Below, in pieces: positions 1-7,430 of a DNA stretch of 64,000 bases (position 1 is the stretch's first letter; each line of letters begins with the position of its first letter). The position numbers and the translations under genes were made by a program. Below the pieces are notes generated by a model. That model saw only the letters and a program-made list of their open reading frames with translations, was not told the origin of the DNA and ran no database searches. This DNA comes from Roseiarcus sp963842835 (GTDB lineage: Bacteria; Pseudomonadota; Alphaproteobacteria; Rhizobiales; Beijerinckiaceae): the NCBI GenBank assembly GCA_963842835.1, contig CAWJIB010000010.1:143018-207017 (forward strand), written 5' to 3'.

Positions 1-180
1 CGGGATGCCGTAGATCGCGACATGCGCGCTTTCCGCGATGAAGGTCATCGCGGTCACGCAGAGGCCGGCCAGGGCGCCGACGACGGCCGCGACGACGACC
101 TGCGAGAGTTCATTGGAGCGGACGATGGCGCGCAGGCGCGACCCGGCGACGAGCAGCCGGCGCCAAGCGGCGATCTTCAT
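1..180 (-). CDS. ClC-type chloride channel protein, N-terminal part (runs off the window)
   Basis: Only the first 60 residues are present. The reading frame starts with ATG at 180 and stays open to the window edge. The N-terminus is Arg-rich (KIAAWRRLLVAGSRLR) and leads into a hydrophobic helix (VVVAAVVGALAGLCVTAM), the layout of the first helix of ClC chloride/proton antiporters. The ATG overlaps the TGA of ctaA by four bases (ATGA), so translation is probably coupled to ctaA. The diagnostic ClC selectivity motifs would lie outside the window, so the family call rests on the N-terminal pattern only. Confidence 0.55.
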   Translation of the reverse strand, partial: MKIAAWRRLLVAGSRLRAIVRSNELSQVVVAAVVGALAGLCVTAMTFIAESAHVAIYGIP

Positions 181-1289
181 GAGGCCTGGCGCGCGCGGCC
201 GCGACGCGCGTCGGGCGCGGCAGCCGTCATCGCGCCGTCTCCCCCCGCCCGCTCGATTTCCGTCACCCGCCAGTGCGCGACCGCCATGCCGAACAGCAGC
301 AGCGCGACCGCCTGATGGGCGAGTGCGAATTCGATCGGCGCGACCAGGATCAGCGTGGCGACGCCCAGCGCCGCCTGCAGGATCGCCAGCGCGGCGAGCG
401 CGCCGGCGCGGCGGGCGAGCGACGTGCCAGGCGCGCGCCGGCGCGCGGCGAACGCGTGCGCAAGCGCCGCCGCGACGACCGCGTAGGCGACGAGGCGGTG
501 ATCGAATTGCGCGGTCGTCACGTCATCCACGATCGAGCGCGGCCAGGGCGCGAGGCCGAAGAGGCCGGCGGGAATCAGCTTGCCGTCCATCAGCGGCCAA
601 GTGTTGTAGATCAGGCCGGCGCGAAGGCCCGCGACCAGCGCGCCAAGGCCGAGCTGGCAGAAGATCAGCGCGACAAGGACGCCCGCCCCTGCGACAAACC
701 CCGCGCCGGCGCTCTCGCGCGGGCGCTTGGCTAGGCCGACGGCGGCGTAGATCAGCGCGCCGAAGGTCGCGGCGGCGATGAGAAGGTGCAGCGCGAGTCG
801 ATCCTGCGCGACTTCGGTGCGCTCGGCGAGGCCCGAACTGACCATCCACCAGCCGATGATCGGCTCCAGCGCCAGCAGGCCGGTCGCGACCGCGATCTGG
901 CGCCCGAGCGGGCCCTTAAAGCGGCCACGGCGCCAGAACCACAGGGCGGGCAGAACGAAGGCCGCGCCGGTCAGGCGGGCGAGCAGGCGATGGCTCCATT
1001 CCCAAAAATAGATGGTCTTGAAACCCTCGAGATTCATATCCGCGTTGAGCGCGGAATATTGCGGGATTTGCTTATAGCGCTGGAATTCCTCGGCCCAGTC
1101 GGCTTGGCTGAGGGGCGGAATCACGCCGGTCACGGGCCGCCATTGCGTGATCGACAGGCCGGATTCAGTGAGCCGCGTCGCCCCGCCGACGATCACCATC
1201 ACGAAGACCAACGCCGCGACCGCGATGAGCCACGCGCGCACGGCGCGGGTCTCCCCTCGGGTCATCGCCTGACGGCCTTGTTGGGGCAT
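177..1289 (-). CDS. ctaA: Heme A synthase (COX15/CtaA family)
   Basis: CtaA is a membrane enzyme that oxidises the C8 methyl group of heme O to give heme A for aa3-type cytochrome oxidases. The predicted 370-residue protein has about eight hydrophobic helices. It carries the family motif GGATRLTESGLSITQW near the N-terminus and the conserved histidines in YFWEWSHRL, LALHLL, FDHRLVAY and LAHQAVAL that ligate the substrate and cofactor hemes. I chose ATG 1289 because GGGAAG lies a few bases upstream; ATG 1265 (MTRGETR) is a credible alternative. The frame stays open further upstream, but that part is Arg/Asp-rich and unlike the family. The gene is followed with a 4-base overlap by a ClC-like gene. 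Family assignment is firm; the start is less so. Confidence 0.93.
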   Translation of the reverse strand: MPQQGRQAMTRGETRAVRAWLIAVAALVFVMVIVGGATRLTESGLSITQWRPVTGVIPPLSQADWAEEFQRYKQIPQYSALNADMNLEGFKTIYFWEWSHRLLARLTGAAFVLPALWFWRRGRFKGPLGRQIAVATGLLALEPIIGWWMVSSGLAERTEVAQDRLALHLLIAAATFGALIYAAVGLAKRPRESAGAGFVAGAGVLVALIFCQLGLGALVAGLRAGLIYNTWPLMDGKLIPAGLFGLAPWPRSIVDDVTTAQFDHRLVAYAVVAAALAHAFAARRRAPGTSLARRAGALAALAILQAALGVATLILVAPIEFALAHQAVALLLFGMAVAHWRVTEIERAGGDGAMTAAAPDARRGRARQAS

Positions 1290-1388
1290 TCCCGCTTCCC
1301 GGCTTGCATCGTTGCACGCGCCAAGACATAAGCGGTCGCGCTTCGCGCCGCAAATCGCTTGCGGCGAGAGTTCTCGTGAGGGTCCGCC

Positions 1389-1604
1389 ATGTCCGCGCGC
1401 ATCCGCAAACTCATCGGCGGCGTCGCCATGATCGCCTTCGTCGGCTTTTACGCGATGATCGCGATGGCGCTCGCCCAGTCGCGTCCGCTGCAAGAGGCGC
1501 CGGCCCTCGTGCAGACGCTCGGCTATATCGTGCTGGGCCTGGCCTGGACCTTGCCGCTCATGCCGCTCATCAAGTGGATGGAGCGGCCCGACAGGCGCGC
1601 GTGA
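1389..1604 (+). CDS. DUF2842 small membrane protein
   Basis: This 71-residue protein has two hydrophobic helices, GVAMIAFVGFYAMIAMALA and a second around LGYIVLGLAWTLPLMPLI, followed by a short basic tail. Length and pattern match DUF2842, a family found almost only in Alphaproteobacteria and without a known role. It is divergent from ctaA, with about 100 bases between the two starts. Its position beside ctaA could reflect a link to respiratory-chain assembly, but that is inference. Confidence 0.85.
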   Translation: MSARIRKLIGGVAMIAFVGFYAMIAMALAQSRPLQEAPALVQTLGYIVLGLAWTLPLMPLIKWMERPDRRA

Positions 1605-1640
1605 CTTCGCGCCGGAGTTCCCTTTGATGCGCGCGCCGTC

Positions 1641-2285
1641 ATGAATCGCGAGCCGCCCGTCTTCGACGCCGCCTTTCGCGACAAGTTGGCGTCGTTGTTC
1701 GCGTGGCGGCGCGACGTCAGGCGTTTTCGCCCCGATCCGGTTTCCCCGGCCTTGATCGACGAATTGCTCGATCTCGCGCAACTCGCGCCCTCAGTGGGCA
1801 ACAGCCAGCCCTGGCGCATCGTCAGCGTCGAAAGCCCGCAAAGGCGCGCCGCCGTCCGCGCCAATTTCGAACGCTGCAACGCCGAGGCGCTGGCGGCGCA
1901 ATGCGGCGAACAGGCCGAGCTCTACGCCCGGCTGAAACTGGCCGGCCTCGACGCGGCGCCGGTGCAACTGGCGGTCTTCTGCGATCGCTCGACGACGCAA
2001 GGCCATGGGCTCGGCGTGCGCACGATGCCGGAAATGTTGGACTACTCCGTCGTCGGCATGATCGCGTCGCTGTGGCTCGCCGCGCGCGCGGCCGGCCTCG
2101 GCCTCGGCTGGATATCGATCCTCGATCCCGCCGCCGCGGCGCGGGATCTGGGGACGCCCGCGGAACACAAGCTGATCGCCTATCTCTGCCTGGGCTGGCC
2201 GATGGAAGAACACGACGACCCCGAGCTCGTGCGCCACGGCTGGCAGGAGCGCACCGGCAAGGGGCGAGAGACGACGATCGTCTAG
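1641..2285 (+). CDS. bluB: 5,6-dimethylbenzimidazole synthase BluB
   Basis: BluB is a nitroreductase-fold flavoenzyme that breaks down reduced FMN with O2 to give 5,6-dimethylbenzimidazole, the lower ligand of cobalamin. The 214-residue product has the family features: FAWRRDVRRFRPDPV near residue 20, the FMN-contacting segment LAPSVGNSQPWRIV, the central MPEMLDYSVVGMIASLWLAA and the C-terminal YLCLGWP. It is about the usual length. It starts 36 bases after the DUF2842 gene on the same strand and may be cotranscribed. No cobalamin riboswitch is visible upstream and no other cob genes are nearby. Confidence 0.9.
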   Translation: MNREPPVFDAAFRDKLASLFAWRRDVRRFRPDPVSPALIDELLDLAQLAPSVGNSQPWRIVSVESPQRRAAVRANFERCNAEALAAQCGEQAELYARLKLAGLDAAPVQLAVFCDRSTTQGHGLGVRTMPEMLDYSVVGMIASLWLAARAAGLGLGWISILDPAAAARDLGTPAEHKLIAYLCLGWPMEEHDDPELVRHGWQERTGKGRETTIV

Positions 2286-2594
2286 AAGGAATGGGCCCCT
2301 CGCCTTCGCTCGCTTGCGGCGAGAACGAGGAAAACCGTCAATTCGTTGCGCTGAGAATTTTCAACTCGATCTGGCCGACTTTTCGCCAGTAGGCCAGCGT
2401 GTGCGCCGTCGCAATTCGGACGGCCAACACTGTGGACCGAGCTGGCCTTTATAAAGAAAAATATACAATCTAAAATCTATTTTACTTTGGCGATTACTTC
2501 TTTTCGCCAGTGCCGAGGCTAATTATGTCCTTGACGGAGGCGGCGATGCTTTGTGGGCGCGCTTCGCGGACGCCGCTTTCCCAGGGAGATGGTC
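2286..2594 (+). other. Intergenic region with an AT-rich segment
   Basis: About 309 bases lie between bluB and the Gly-rich protein gene. I see no supported gene. From about 2440 to 2512 the base composition falls sharply (runs such as tataaagaaaaatatacaat and taaaatctattttact) compared with the GC-rich surroundings. It probably holds the promoter of the secreted Gly-rich protein. Confidence 0.5.
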
Positions 2595-2984
2595 ATGCGT
2601 GCATCGATCAAGACTACGGTCGCCGGCATTCTCACCGCAACCGCGCTGGCTGTCGCGACAATTGGCGGCGCCGCGCCGGCGTCCGCAGCCAATTTTCACG
2701 GCGGCGGCGGGCACGGCTTCGGCGGAGGGTTTGGCCACGGCTTCGGCGGGCGCGGCTTCGGAGGCTTTGGCCACGGTTTCAGCGGGCGCGGCTTCGCCGG
2801 AGGCTTCGGTCGCCACTTCGGCGGGCGCGGCTTCGCCGGAGGTTATGGCCGATACGGCGGGTACGGCGGGTACGGCGGGTACGGCGGGTACGGCGGGTAC
2901 GGCGGGTACGGCGGTTACGGCGGGTACTACGGCTACTATTGCGATCCGTACTGGCTGCTCATAGATCCGTTGTTGTGCATGTGA
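2595..2984 (+). CDS. Secreted Gly/Phe/Tyr-repeat protein
   Basis: The predicted 129-residue protein has a clear signal peptide (basic MRASIK, hydrophobic core, cleavage after APASA). The mature part is almost wholly low-complexity: GHGFGG/RGFGG blocks with His and Arg, then an array of GGY triplets, ending in the short hydrophobic, Cys-containing tail CDPYWLLIDPLLCM. ATG 2595 is preceded by GGGAG with a 6-base spacing; the in-frame ATG 2589 sits inside that ribosome-binding site. Such proteins occur in many Rhizobiales envelopes, but no function is established. The two tail cysteines could form a disulfide. The array length is probably variable between strains. Confidence 0.7.
   Translation: MRASIKTTVAGILTATALAVATIGGAAPASAANFHGGGGHGFGGGFGHGFGGRGFGGFGHGFSGRGFAGGFGRHFGGRGFAGGYGRYGGYGGYGGYGGYGGYGGYGGYGGYYGYYCDPYWLLIDPLLCM
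2853..2924 (+). repeat. Tandem 9-bp repeat (tacggcggg), 8 units
   Basis: Eight consecutive in-frame copies of tacggcggg encode YGG triplets in the secreted Gly-rich protein. Unit 7 ends in t instead of g; the other seven units are identical. Perfect identity at the DNA level suggests recent expansion by slippage. Confidence 0.95.
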
Positions 2985-3177
2985 TCGTTGGTCGTTCGCC
3001 GCGCCTTTGGGACGCGCGCAAGAGAGCGCCCTGCCCGGCCGGGGGTCGCCTGTCGCGACTCGGTGTCGTCTGCCCCCTGCGATGAGGGCTCTCGCTGGCG
3101 AAGCCCGGTGAACGGCGCGCGGCCGGCGACCCTCCCCTGCCGAGTTAGCTCGAGTCGGCCAAGACCGGAGGCTTGCG

Positions 3178-3375
3178 ATGCCCTACAAGGTTCTGCGATG
3201 CGCCGTCTTGATGATCGCCCTTTCGGCGCCGCTTGGCGGTTGTCTCGAGATTGCGGGAGCCAAAATGAACCGCGGGCCCACCGCGCCGCAGGACAGCGCC
3301 TGCCGGCATGGCGCGCAATCGGCGGGCGAGACTGTCGGCTATGGCTGCGCGCCGACGGCGCCCGCCGCCGGCTGA
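3178..3375 (+). CDS. Small putative lipoprotein
   Basis: A 65-residue protein with a typical lipoprotein signal: basic start, hydrophobic core VLMIALSAPLGGC with lipobox L-G-G-C (Cys at about residue 22). The short mature part holds two more cysteines (DSACRHG and GYGCAP). GGAGG lies six bases before the ATG. I do not recognise the family. It precedes another exported protein on the same strand. Confidence 0.65.
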   Translation: MPYKVLRCAVLMIALSAPLGGCLEIAGAKMNRGPTAPQDSACRHGAQSAGETVGYGCAPTAPAAG

Positions 3376-3402
3376 GCCTGGCCTGGCAAGGGAGCAAAGC
3401 TC

Positions 3403-3957
3403 ATGCGCGCAGGAAGCTTCGCCACCGTTCTCGCCTTCGCCGCCGCCCTCTGCTCAGTCGATTTCGCCGCGGCCGACGACGCCGCGCGGCGCGATCGAGA
3501 TTCCGCGGACCCCGGCGCCTCGGCTTGCGATTCTTTCGCCTGGCCAATCGAAAGAGAGCGCGCGTGGTTCGGCGACGCAAAATTGGCGCGTCGCGCTTCG
3601 GGCGCGCGGCTTTCCAGAATTGATCGCGCCGTCGAACTGTCCCTTTTGCCGACGAAGAACGTTCGATTTTTCTTGGCGCCCGAACGCGGTCCCCGAGCCG
3701 ACAGCTACAGCGGCGAGGTGACGTTCTTCGGCGTGCCGAGGCCCGCGACTTATCAGGTGACGCTATCGGACGAGGCCTGGATCGAAGTGTTCGAAAATGG
3801 CGTGCGTCTGAAATCCATGTCTTCCACGGACGCGAAGGGTTGCGGGGGCGTGCGCAAAAGCGTGCGCTTCCAGCTCGCGCCTGGCGACCTCGTGCTGATC
3901 CAGTTGAGCGACGCGGCGAAGAACTCGATCAAGGTCGCCTTCGCCGAGGCGCCATAA
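3403..3957 (+). CDS. Hypothetical secreted protein
   Basis: A 184-residue protein begins with a signal peptide ending near FAAADD. AAGGGAG lies eight bases before the ATG. The second half reads as a compact beta-rich domain (YSGEVTFFGVPRPATYQVTLSDEAW, then VRFQLAPGDLVLIQLSDA), resembling small periplasmic beta-sandwich domains that follow a lipoprotein gene. It starts 27 bases after the putative lipoprotein and is likely cotranscribed. I do not recognise the family and assign no function. Confidence 0.65.
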   Translation: MRAGSFATVLAFAAALCSVDFAAADDAARRDRDSADPGASACDSFAWPIERERAWFGDAKLARRASGARLSRIDRAVELSLLPTKNVRFFLAPERGPRADSYSGEVTFFGVPRPATYQVTLSDEAWIEVFENGVRLKSMSSTDAKGCGGVRKSVRFQLAPGDLVLIQLSDAAKNSIKVAFAEAP

Positions 3958-4057
3958 GGCGCCCCGGCGGACTCCGCCGCCATTCAAGCCGCCGCGCCGC
4001 GCGGGTGCCGCGCCTGGGCGTGTTGACTCGAACGCCGCGATCTGGCGCCCTTAGTCG

Positions 4058-4390
4058 ATGTCGTCCGGTCCTGTGTCGTCGCTCCGATCCTGCTGGCGTC
4101 GAGCCTGGCCCGCCCGTCTCTTCATCGGCGCCGCAGTGTTCTTCTGGGGTCTGGCGGCCGCGGGCGAGGCCCCTGCCCTGCGGACGTATCGCGTCAGCGA
4201 AATCGCGACGTTTTGGGGAACTGCTTTCCTGATCGTGGTCGGCCTGCCGCTGCTCGCCGCCTGGGCGCTGTGGTCGGCGCTCGGCGTCCGCCACTGGGCC
4301 GCGCGCTTGAGTCTCTACGCGGGATTCCTCGTGGCCGACTTCGGTTTGTGCGCATGGCTCTTCTTCGGCGGCGTCCAGCCGCAGATGTGA
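4058..4390 (+). CDS. Hypothetical small membrane protein
   Basis: A 110-residue protein with three predicted hydrophobic helices (around FIGAAVFFWGLAAAG, TAFLIVVGLPLLAAWALW and LYAGFLVADFGLCAWLFF). No clear ribosome-binding site precedes ATG 4058, so the start is uncertain. Codon choice is typical of the window. Family not recognised. Confidence 0.5.
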   Translation: MSSGPVSSLRSCWRRAWPARLFIGAAVFFWGLAAAGEAPALRTYRVSEIATFWGTAFLIVVGLPLLAAWALWSALGVRHWAARLSLYAGFLVADFGLCAWLFFGGVQPQM

Positions 4391-4418
4391 TCGGCGCGGA
4401 ATTGAGCGCCCGGCCCGC

Positions 4419-4775
4419 TCAATCCTTCTTCAACGCGAAAGACACCGCCGGGCGGCCTTGCTCGCGCACCGTGGCGCGGGCGCTCGTCGGCCCCTCGCGC
4501 GTCAACACGGCTTCGCCGCGCGACCATTTGATCGTCGCCGTCGCGCCGTTCGGTGAGACCGCGCCTTTGGCGTCCTCGATGTAATCGTCGCGCCAGTAGA
4601 TTCCGATGAATTCGTCGCCGGCGAAAATAATCTGCGCGCCCGATTTGTCGCTCCAGCCGCCGGCCCATGTTCCATCCCAGGACTGCCGTACCTGGGCGAA
4701 GGCGGGAGAGCCGATCGGGCCGGACGAGCCGGCGGCGCCGAGGAGGAGCAGCGAAATTACGACGAGGCGCTTCAT
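4419..4775 (-). CDS. Hypothetical secreted protein
   Basis: A 118-residue protein with a signal peptide (MKRLVVISLLLLGAAG, cleavage near AFAQ). The mature part reads WDGTWAGGWSDKSG, then FIGIYWRDDYIED, SPNGATATIKWSRGEA and ATVREQGRPAVSFALKK. This looks like a single small beta-barrel or lipocalin-like domain of the kind in which a WxGxW motif opens the fold. No function is known to me. It faces the + strand membrane-protein gene, with convergent ends 28 bases apart. Confidence 0.6.
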   Translation of the reverse strand: MKRLVVISLLLLGAAGSSGPIGSPAFAQVRQSWDGTWAGGWSDKSGAQIIFAGDEFIGIYWRDDYIEDAKGAVSPNGATATIKWSRGEAVLTREGPTSARATVREQGRPAVSFALKKD

Positions 4776-4884
4776 GAGGAATCCTTCGTTGGGCGTGCAG
4801 CGGTCGCAAGCGATTTACGGTCTGGACGACGGCGCCGGCTGGGCGAGAGGCTCTCGCCCAATCCCGCTCTGGCGCCCTGGACTC

Positions 4885-5937
4885 CTAGCCGACATTCACC
4901 CGCCGACCGCGATTCCACAGCATGAAGGGCGCGCCGGAGAGCAGCGCTTCCAGCGCGCCCACATCCTGCCAGAGGCCATTGACGGAAACGCGCGGCAGCG
5001 CGGTCAGATGGCGCGCATGCTCGGGAAAAAGCATGCCCGGACGTGTCGTCACCGCCGTGGTGAAGCCGACCTGACGCGCCAGCTCGAATTCGCGTGGACC
5101 CGCGCTGGTCGCGTCGCCGACGGGATAGGCGAAGGCGTTGACGTCGAGCCCGAGCTTCGCCTCGAGCGCCGCCCTCGAGCCCGCCATCTCCTCGCGCGCC
5201 GCCTCCTCCGGCCATTTGGCGAGCATGCGGTGGGTCATGGAGTGGGCGCCCGCGGTGACGAGCGGATGGCGGGAGAAGGCGGCGACCTCGTCCCAGTCCA
5301 TGAACAGCGCGTCCGCGATCGCAGCGCTGCCGACGCCGGCTTTGCGCGCCAAGGCGCCGACGACGTCGAGAAGCTCAGGCTCGGAGCGCGCCCTCAACGC
5401 CCAGTAGATTTTAGCGAAAGCGGCGGTCTTTTCGGCGGGAGAGTGCGCGGGAAGTCGTAGGGCGAGGCCGGCCTGATCGATCGAGGCTTCATCGAGCCGG
5501 CGCAGCAATTCTTCCAGCTCCAGCCACCACAGGCGCGCGGAGCGCTCGATGAAGCCGGGCACGAAGAAAACGGTGAACGGCGCGCCGTGCCGCTCGAGTA
5601 CGGGCAGCGCGAAATCCCGCGTGTCGCGATAGCCGTCGTCGAAAGTCAGCGCGGCGAAACGCGCGCCGCCCTCGACGAGCCTTCGCCGCGCTTCCTCGAG
5701 CGCGACCAATTCGAATCCGAGACGACGGACGAGGCCGACCGCTTCGTCGAGAAATTCCGGCGTGATTTCGAGCAGACGGTTCGGCGCGAAGCCGGGCGTC
5801 GCCGGTTCCCACGGGCGCACGTGGTGAAACGTCAGAATGACGCCCTGCCCGCGCGTCGCCGGCGCCAACGCCTTGTGCAGGCCGCTGGCGCGGAAGGCGG
5901 CGAAGCCGGCGTCGATGATCAATTTCTTTAGCGCCAT
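4885..5937 (-). CDS. Polysaccharide deacetylase (NodB-type, CE4) family protein
   Basis: A 350-residue protein with the two NodB motifs: ALTFDDGYRDT (the catalytic base and metal-binding Asp pair) and GAHSMTHRML (the metal-binding His pair). An upstream VILTFHHV segment fits the first strand of the fold. The family removes acetyl groups from sugar polymers such as chitooligosaccharides or exopolysaccharide. There is no signal peptide, so the substrate may be lipid-linked or cytoplasmic. I start at ATG 5937 (MALKKLIIDAGF); the frame continues to 5982 without a better ribosome-binding site. The gene is divergent from the CelD-type acetyltransferase, and the pair flanks the exopolysaccharide genes. 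Confidence 0.85.
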   Translation of the reverse strand: MALKKLIIDAGFAAFRASGLHKALAPATRGQGVILTFHHVRPWEPATPGFAPNRLLEITPEFLDEAVGLVRRLGFELVALEEARRRLVEGGARFAALTFDDGYRDTRDFALPVLERHGAPFTVFFVPGFIERSARLWWLELEELLRRLDEASIDQAGLALRLPAHSPAEKTAAFAKIYWALRARSEPELLDVVGALARKAGVGSAAIADALFMDWDEVAAFSRHPLVTAGAHSMTHRMLAKWPEEAAREEMAGSRAALEAKLGLDVNAFAYPVGDATSAGPREFELARQVGFTTAVTTRPGMLFPEHARHLTALPRVSVNGLWQDVGALEALLSGAPFMLWNRGRRVNVG

Positions 5938-6084
5938 GGCTCGCACCCGCGCGCAATCTAGCCGCAGGACCTTGCCAAGCATTTACCGACGAGGTTTTTC
6001 GCGATCACTCCCGAGGCTGGCCTTTAAACAAATCGTTGACGCATTGGCCGTTATGCTCGGCGCCCTCCGCTCCTGGGTTCCGCC

Positions 6085-7317
6085 GTGCCTCCCGCGACCG
6101 CGCTCGCCCGCCCATCGCCGCCAACACGCGCCGCGCCGGCCTCGCGCGCCGCCGCGGCCGGTCCGGCGCGCGCTTTCGCCTTCGTCGAGGCGATCGACCG
6201 CATCGAGGCGGCGCGCGAGGCCTGGGCCGAAATCGCCGCCCTCGCGTCGGCGAGCCCGTATCAGGATTTCGAATTCGCCCGTATCTGGTTGGAGACCGTC
6301 GGCGCCGCCCGGCGCGTCGCGCCGATGATCGTCGTCGCGCGCGACGAAGCGGGCGGCGTCGCCGCGCTGCTGCCGCTCGGGCGGTTTTCGTATGGGCCGC
6401 TGCGGCTGGCCGCCTTCCTCGGCGGCAAGGATTCCAACTTCAACATAGGCCTGTTCAGGCCGGGCGTCGCCTGGCCGCCTGAGGAAATCGCGGCGCTGCT
6501 CGCTGCCGCCGCGCGGCTCTGCACGCCGCGCGTCGACGCATTCGCGTTCGTCAACCAGCCCCGGGAGTGGCAGGGAACGCCCAATCCGATGGCCGCCGCG
6601 CCGAACCAGCCGAGCCCGAGCTTCGCCTACAAGAGCGCCTTGCCAAGGGATTTCGCGATCTGGCGCGACGCGCACGCCTCCAGGGACGCGCAAAAGAAAC
6701 TGCGCAAGAAGGCCAGGCGCCTCGAGGCGATGGGCCCCCTCGCCCATCGCCGCGCCGCCGATCCCGACGATGTCGAACGCATCCTTGCCGCGTTCGACGC
6801 GCAAAGACGCGCTCGGACGCGCGCGCTGCGAATCGCCGACGCCTACGAGAGCGCCGAAGCGCGCGCGTTCCTGCGGCGCCTTGCGCTCAGCGGCCTTGCC
6901 GAGGGCGCGCCGCGCCTGGAGCTCCATGGGCTTTTCGTCGCCGATCGCATCGTCGCGACCTTCGGCGCCTTGAGCGCCGGCGACCGGCTCAGCGGCCTGT
7001 TTCTCTCCTACGATGGCGATCCCGAAATCGCACGCAGCAGCCCGGGCGAACTCATCGTCCACGCCATGGTGCGCGAGGCGATCGCGCGCGGCCTCAAAAC
7101 CTTCGATCTCGGCATAGGCGAGGCGCGCTACAAGGACGATGCGTGCGAGGCCGAGGAAGAGCTGTTCGACAGCGCCTTCGCCGTCACCCCGTTGGGCCGC
7201 GTCGCGGCGCTCGCGTTCAAGGCCAAACAGCGCGCCAAGCGCCGGATCAAACGCTCGCCGCGGCTTCTCGCCTTTTTCAGGCGGCTGAACGGGGGGCGCT
7301 GCGGGGATGAATGCTGA
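6085..7317 (+). CDS. CelD/BcsL-type GNAT acetyltransferase (FemAB-like)
   Basis: A 410-residue protein with the double-GNAT layout of the acetyltransferase_6 (CelD/BcsL) family. The region around AFAFVEAIDRIEAAREAWAE and SPYQDFEFARIWLETV is typical of its N-terminal half. The C-terminal half holds LELHGLFVADRIVATFGAL and KTFDLGIGEARYKDDACE, where FDLGxGxxxYKxxxC is the family signature. Members acylate exopolysaccharide or modify envelope polymers. The only in-frame start near the upstream stop is GTG 6085, with a weak binding site. Divergent from the polysaccharide deacetylase gene, which supports a role in polysaccharide decoration. Confidence 0.8.
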   Translation: MPPATALARPSPPTRAAPASRAAAAGPARAFAFVEAIDRIEAAREAWAEIAALASASPYQDFEFARIWLETVGAARRVAPMIVVARDEAGGVAALLPLGRFSYGPLRLAAFLGGKDSNFNIGLFRPGVAWPPEEIAALLAAAARLCTPRVDAFAFVNQPREWQGTPNPMAAAPNQPSPSFAYKSALPRDFAIWRDAHASRDAQKKLRKKARRLEAMGPLAHRRAADPDDVERILAAFDAQRRARTRALRIADAYESAEARAFLRRLALSGLAEGAPRLELHGLFVADRIVATFGALSAGDRLSGLFLSYDGDPEIARSSPGELIVHAMVREAIARGLKTFDLGIGEARYKDDACEAEEELFDSAFAVTPLGRVAALAFKAKQRAKRRIKRSPRLLAFFRRLNGGRCGDEC

Positions 7318-7430
7318 CGCTGGGTTCCCGCCTGTTAGGCGGCCGGCTTCGAGCGATACGTGGACGGCGCGCTCGATTGGCTTTCTGCGCTTAGCGGCGA
7401 TCCCGCAGAGATTTCGCTCTGATTTCCCGG

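Noticed and set aside
1605..1640. Possible cobalamin riboswitch before bluB
   Set aside because: Only 36 bases separate bluB from the preceding gene, too short for a riboswitch.
2853..2924. Regular repeats that could suggest a CRISPR array
   Set aside because: Units are 9 bases with no spacers, and lie in frame within a secreted protein.
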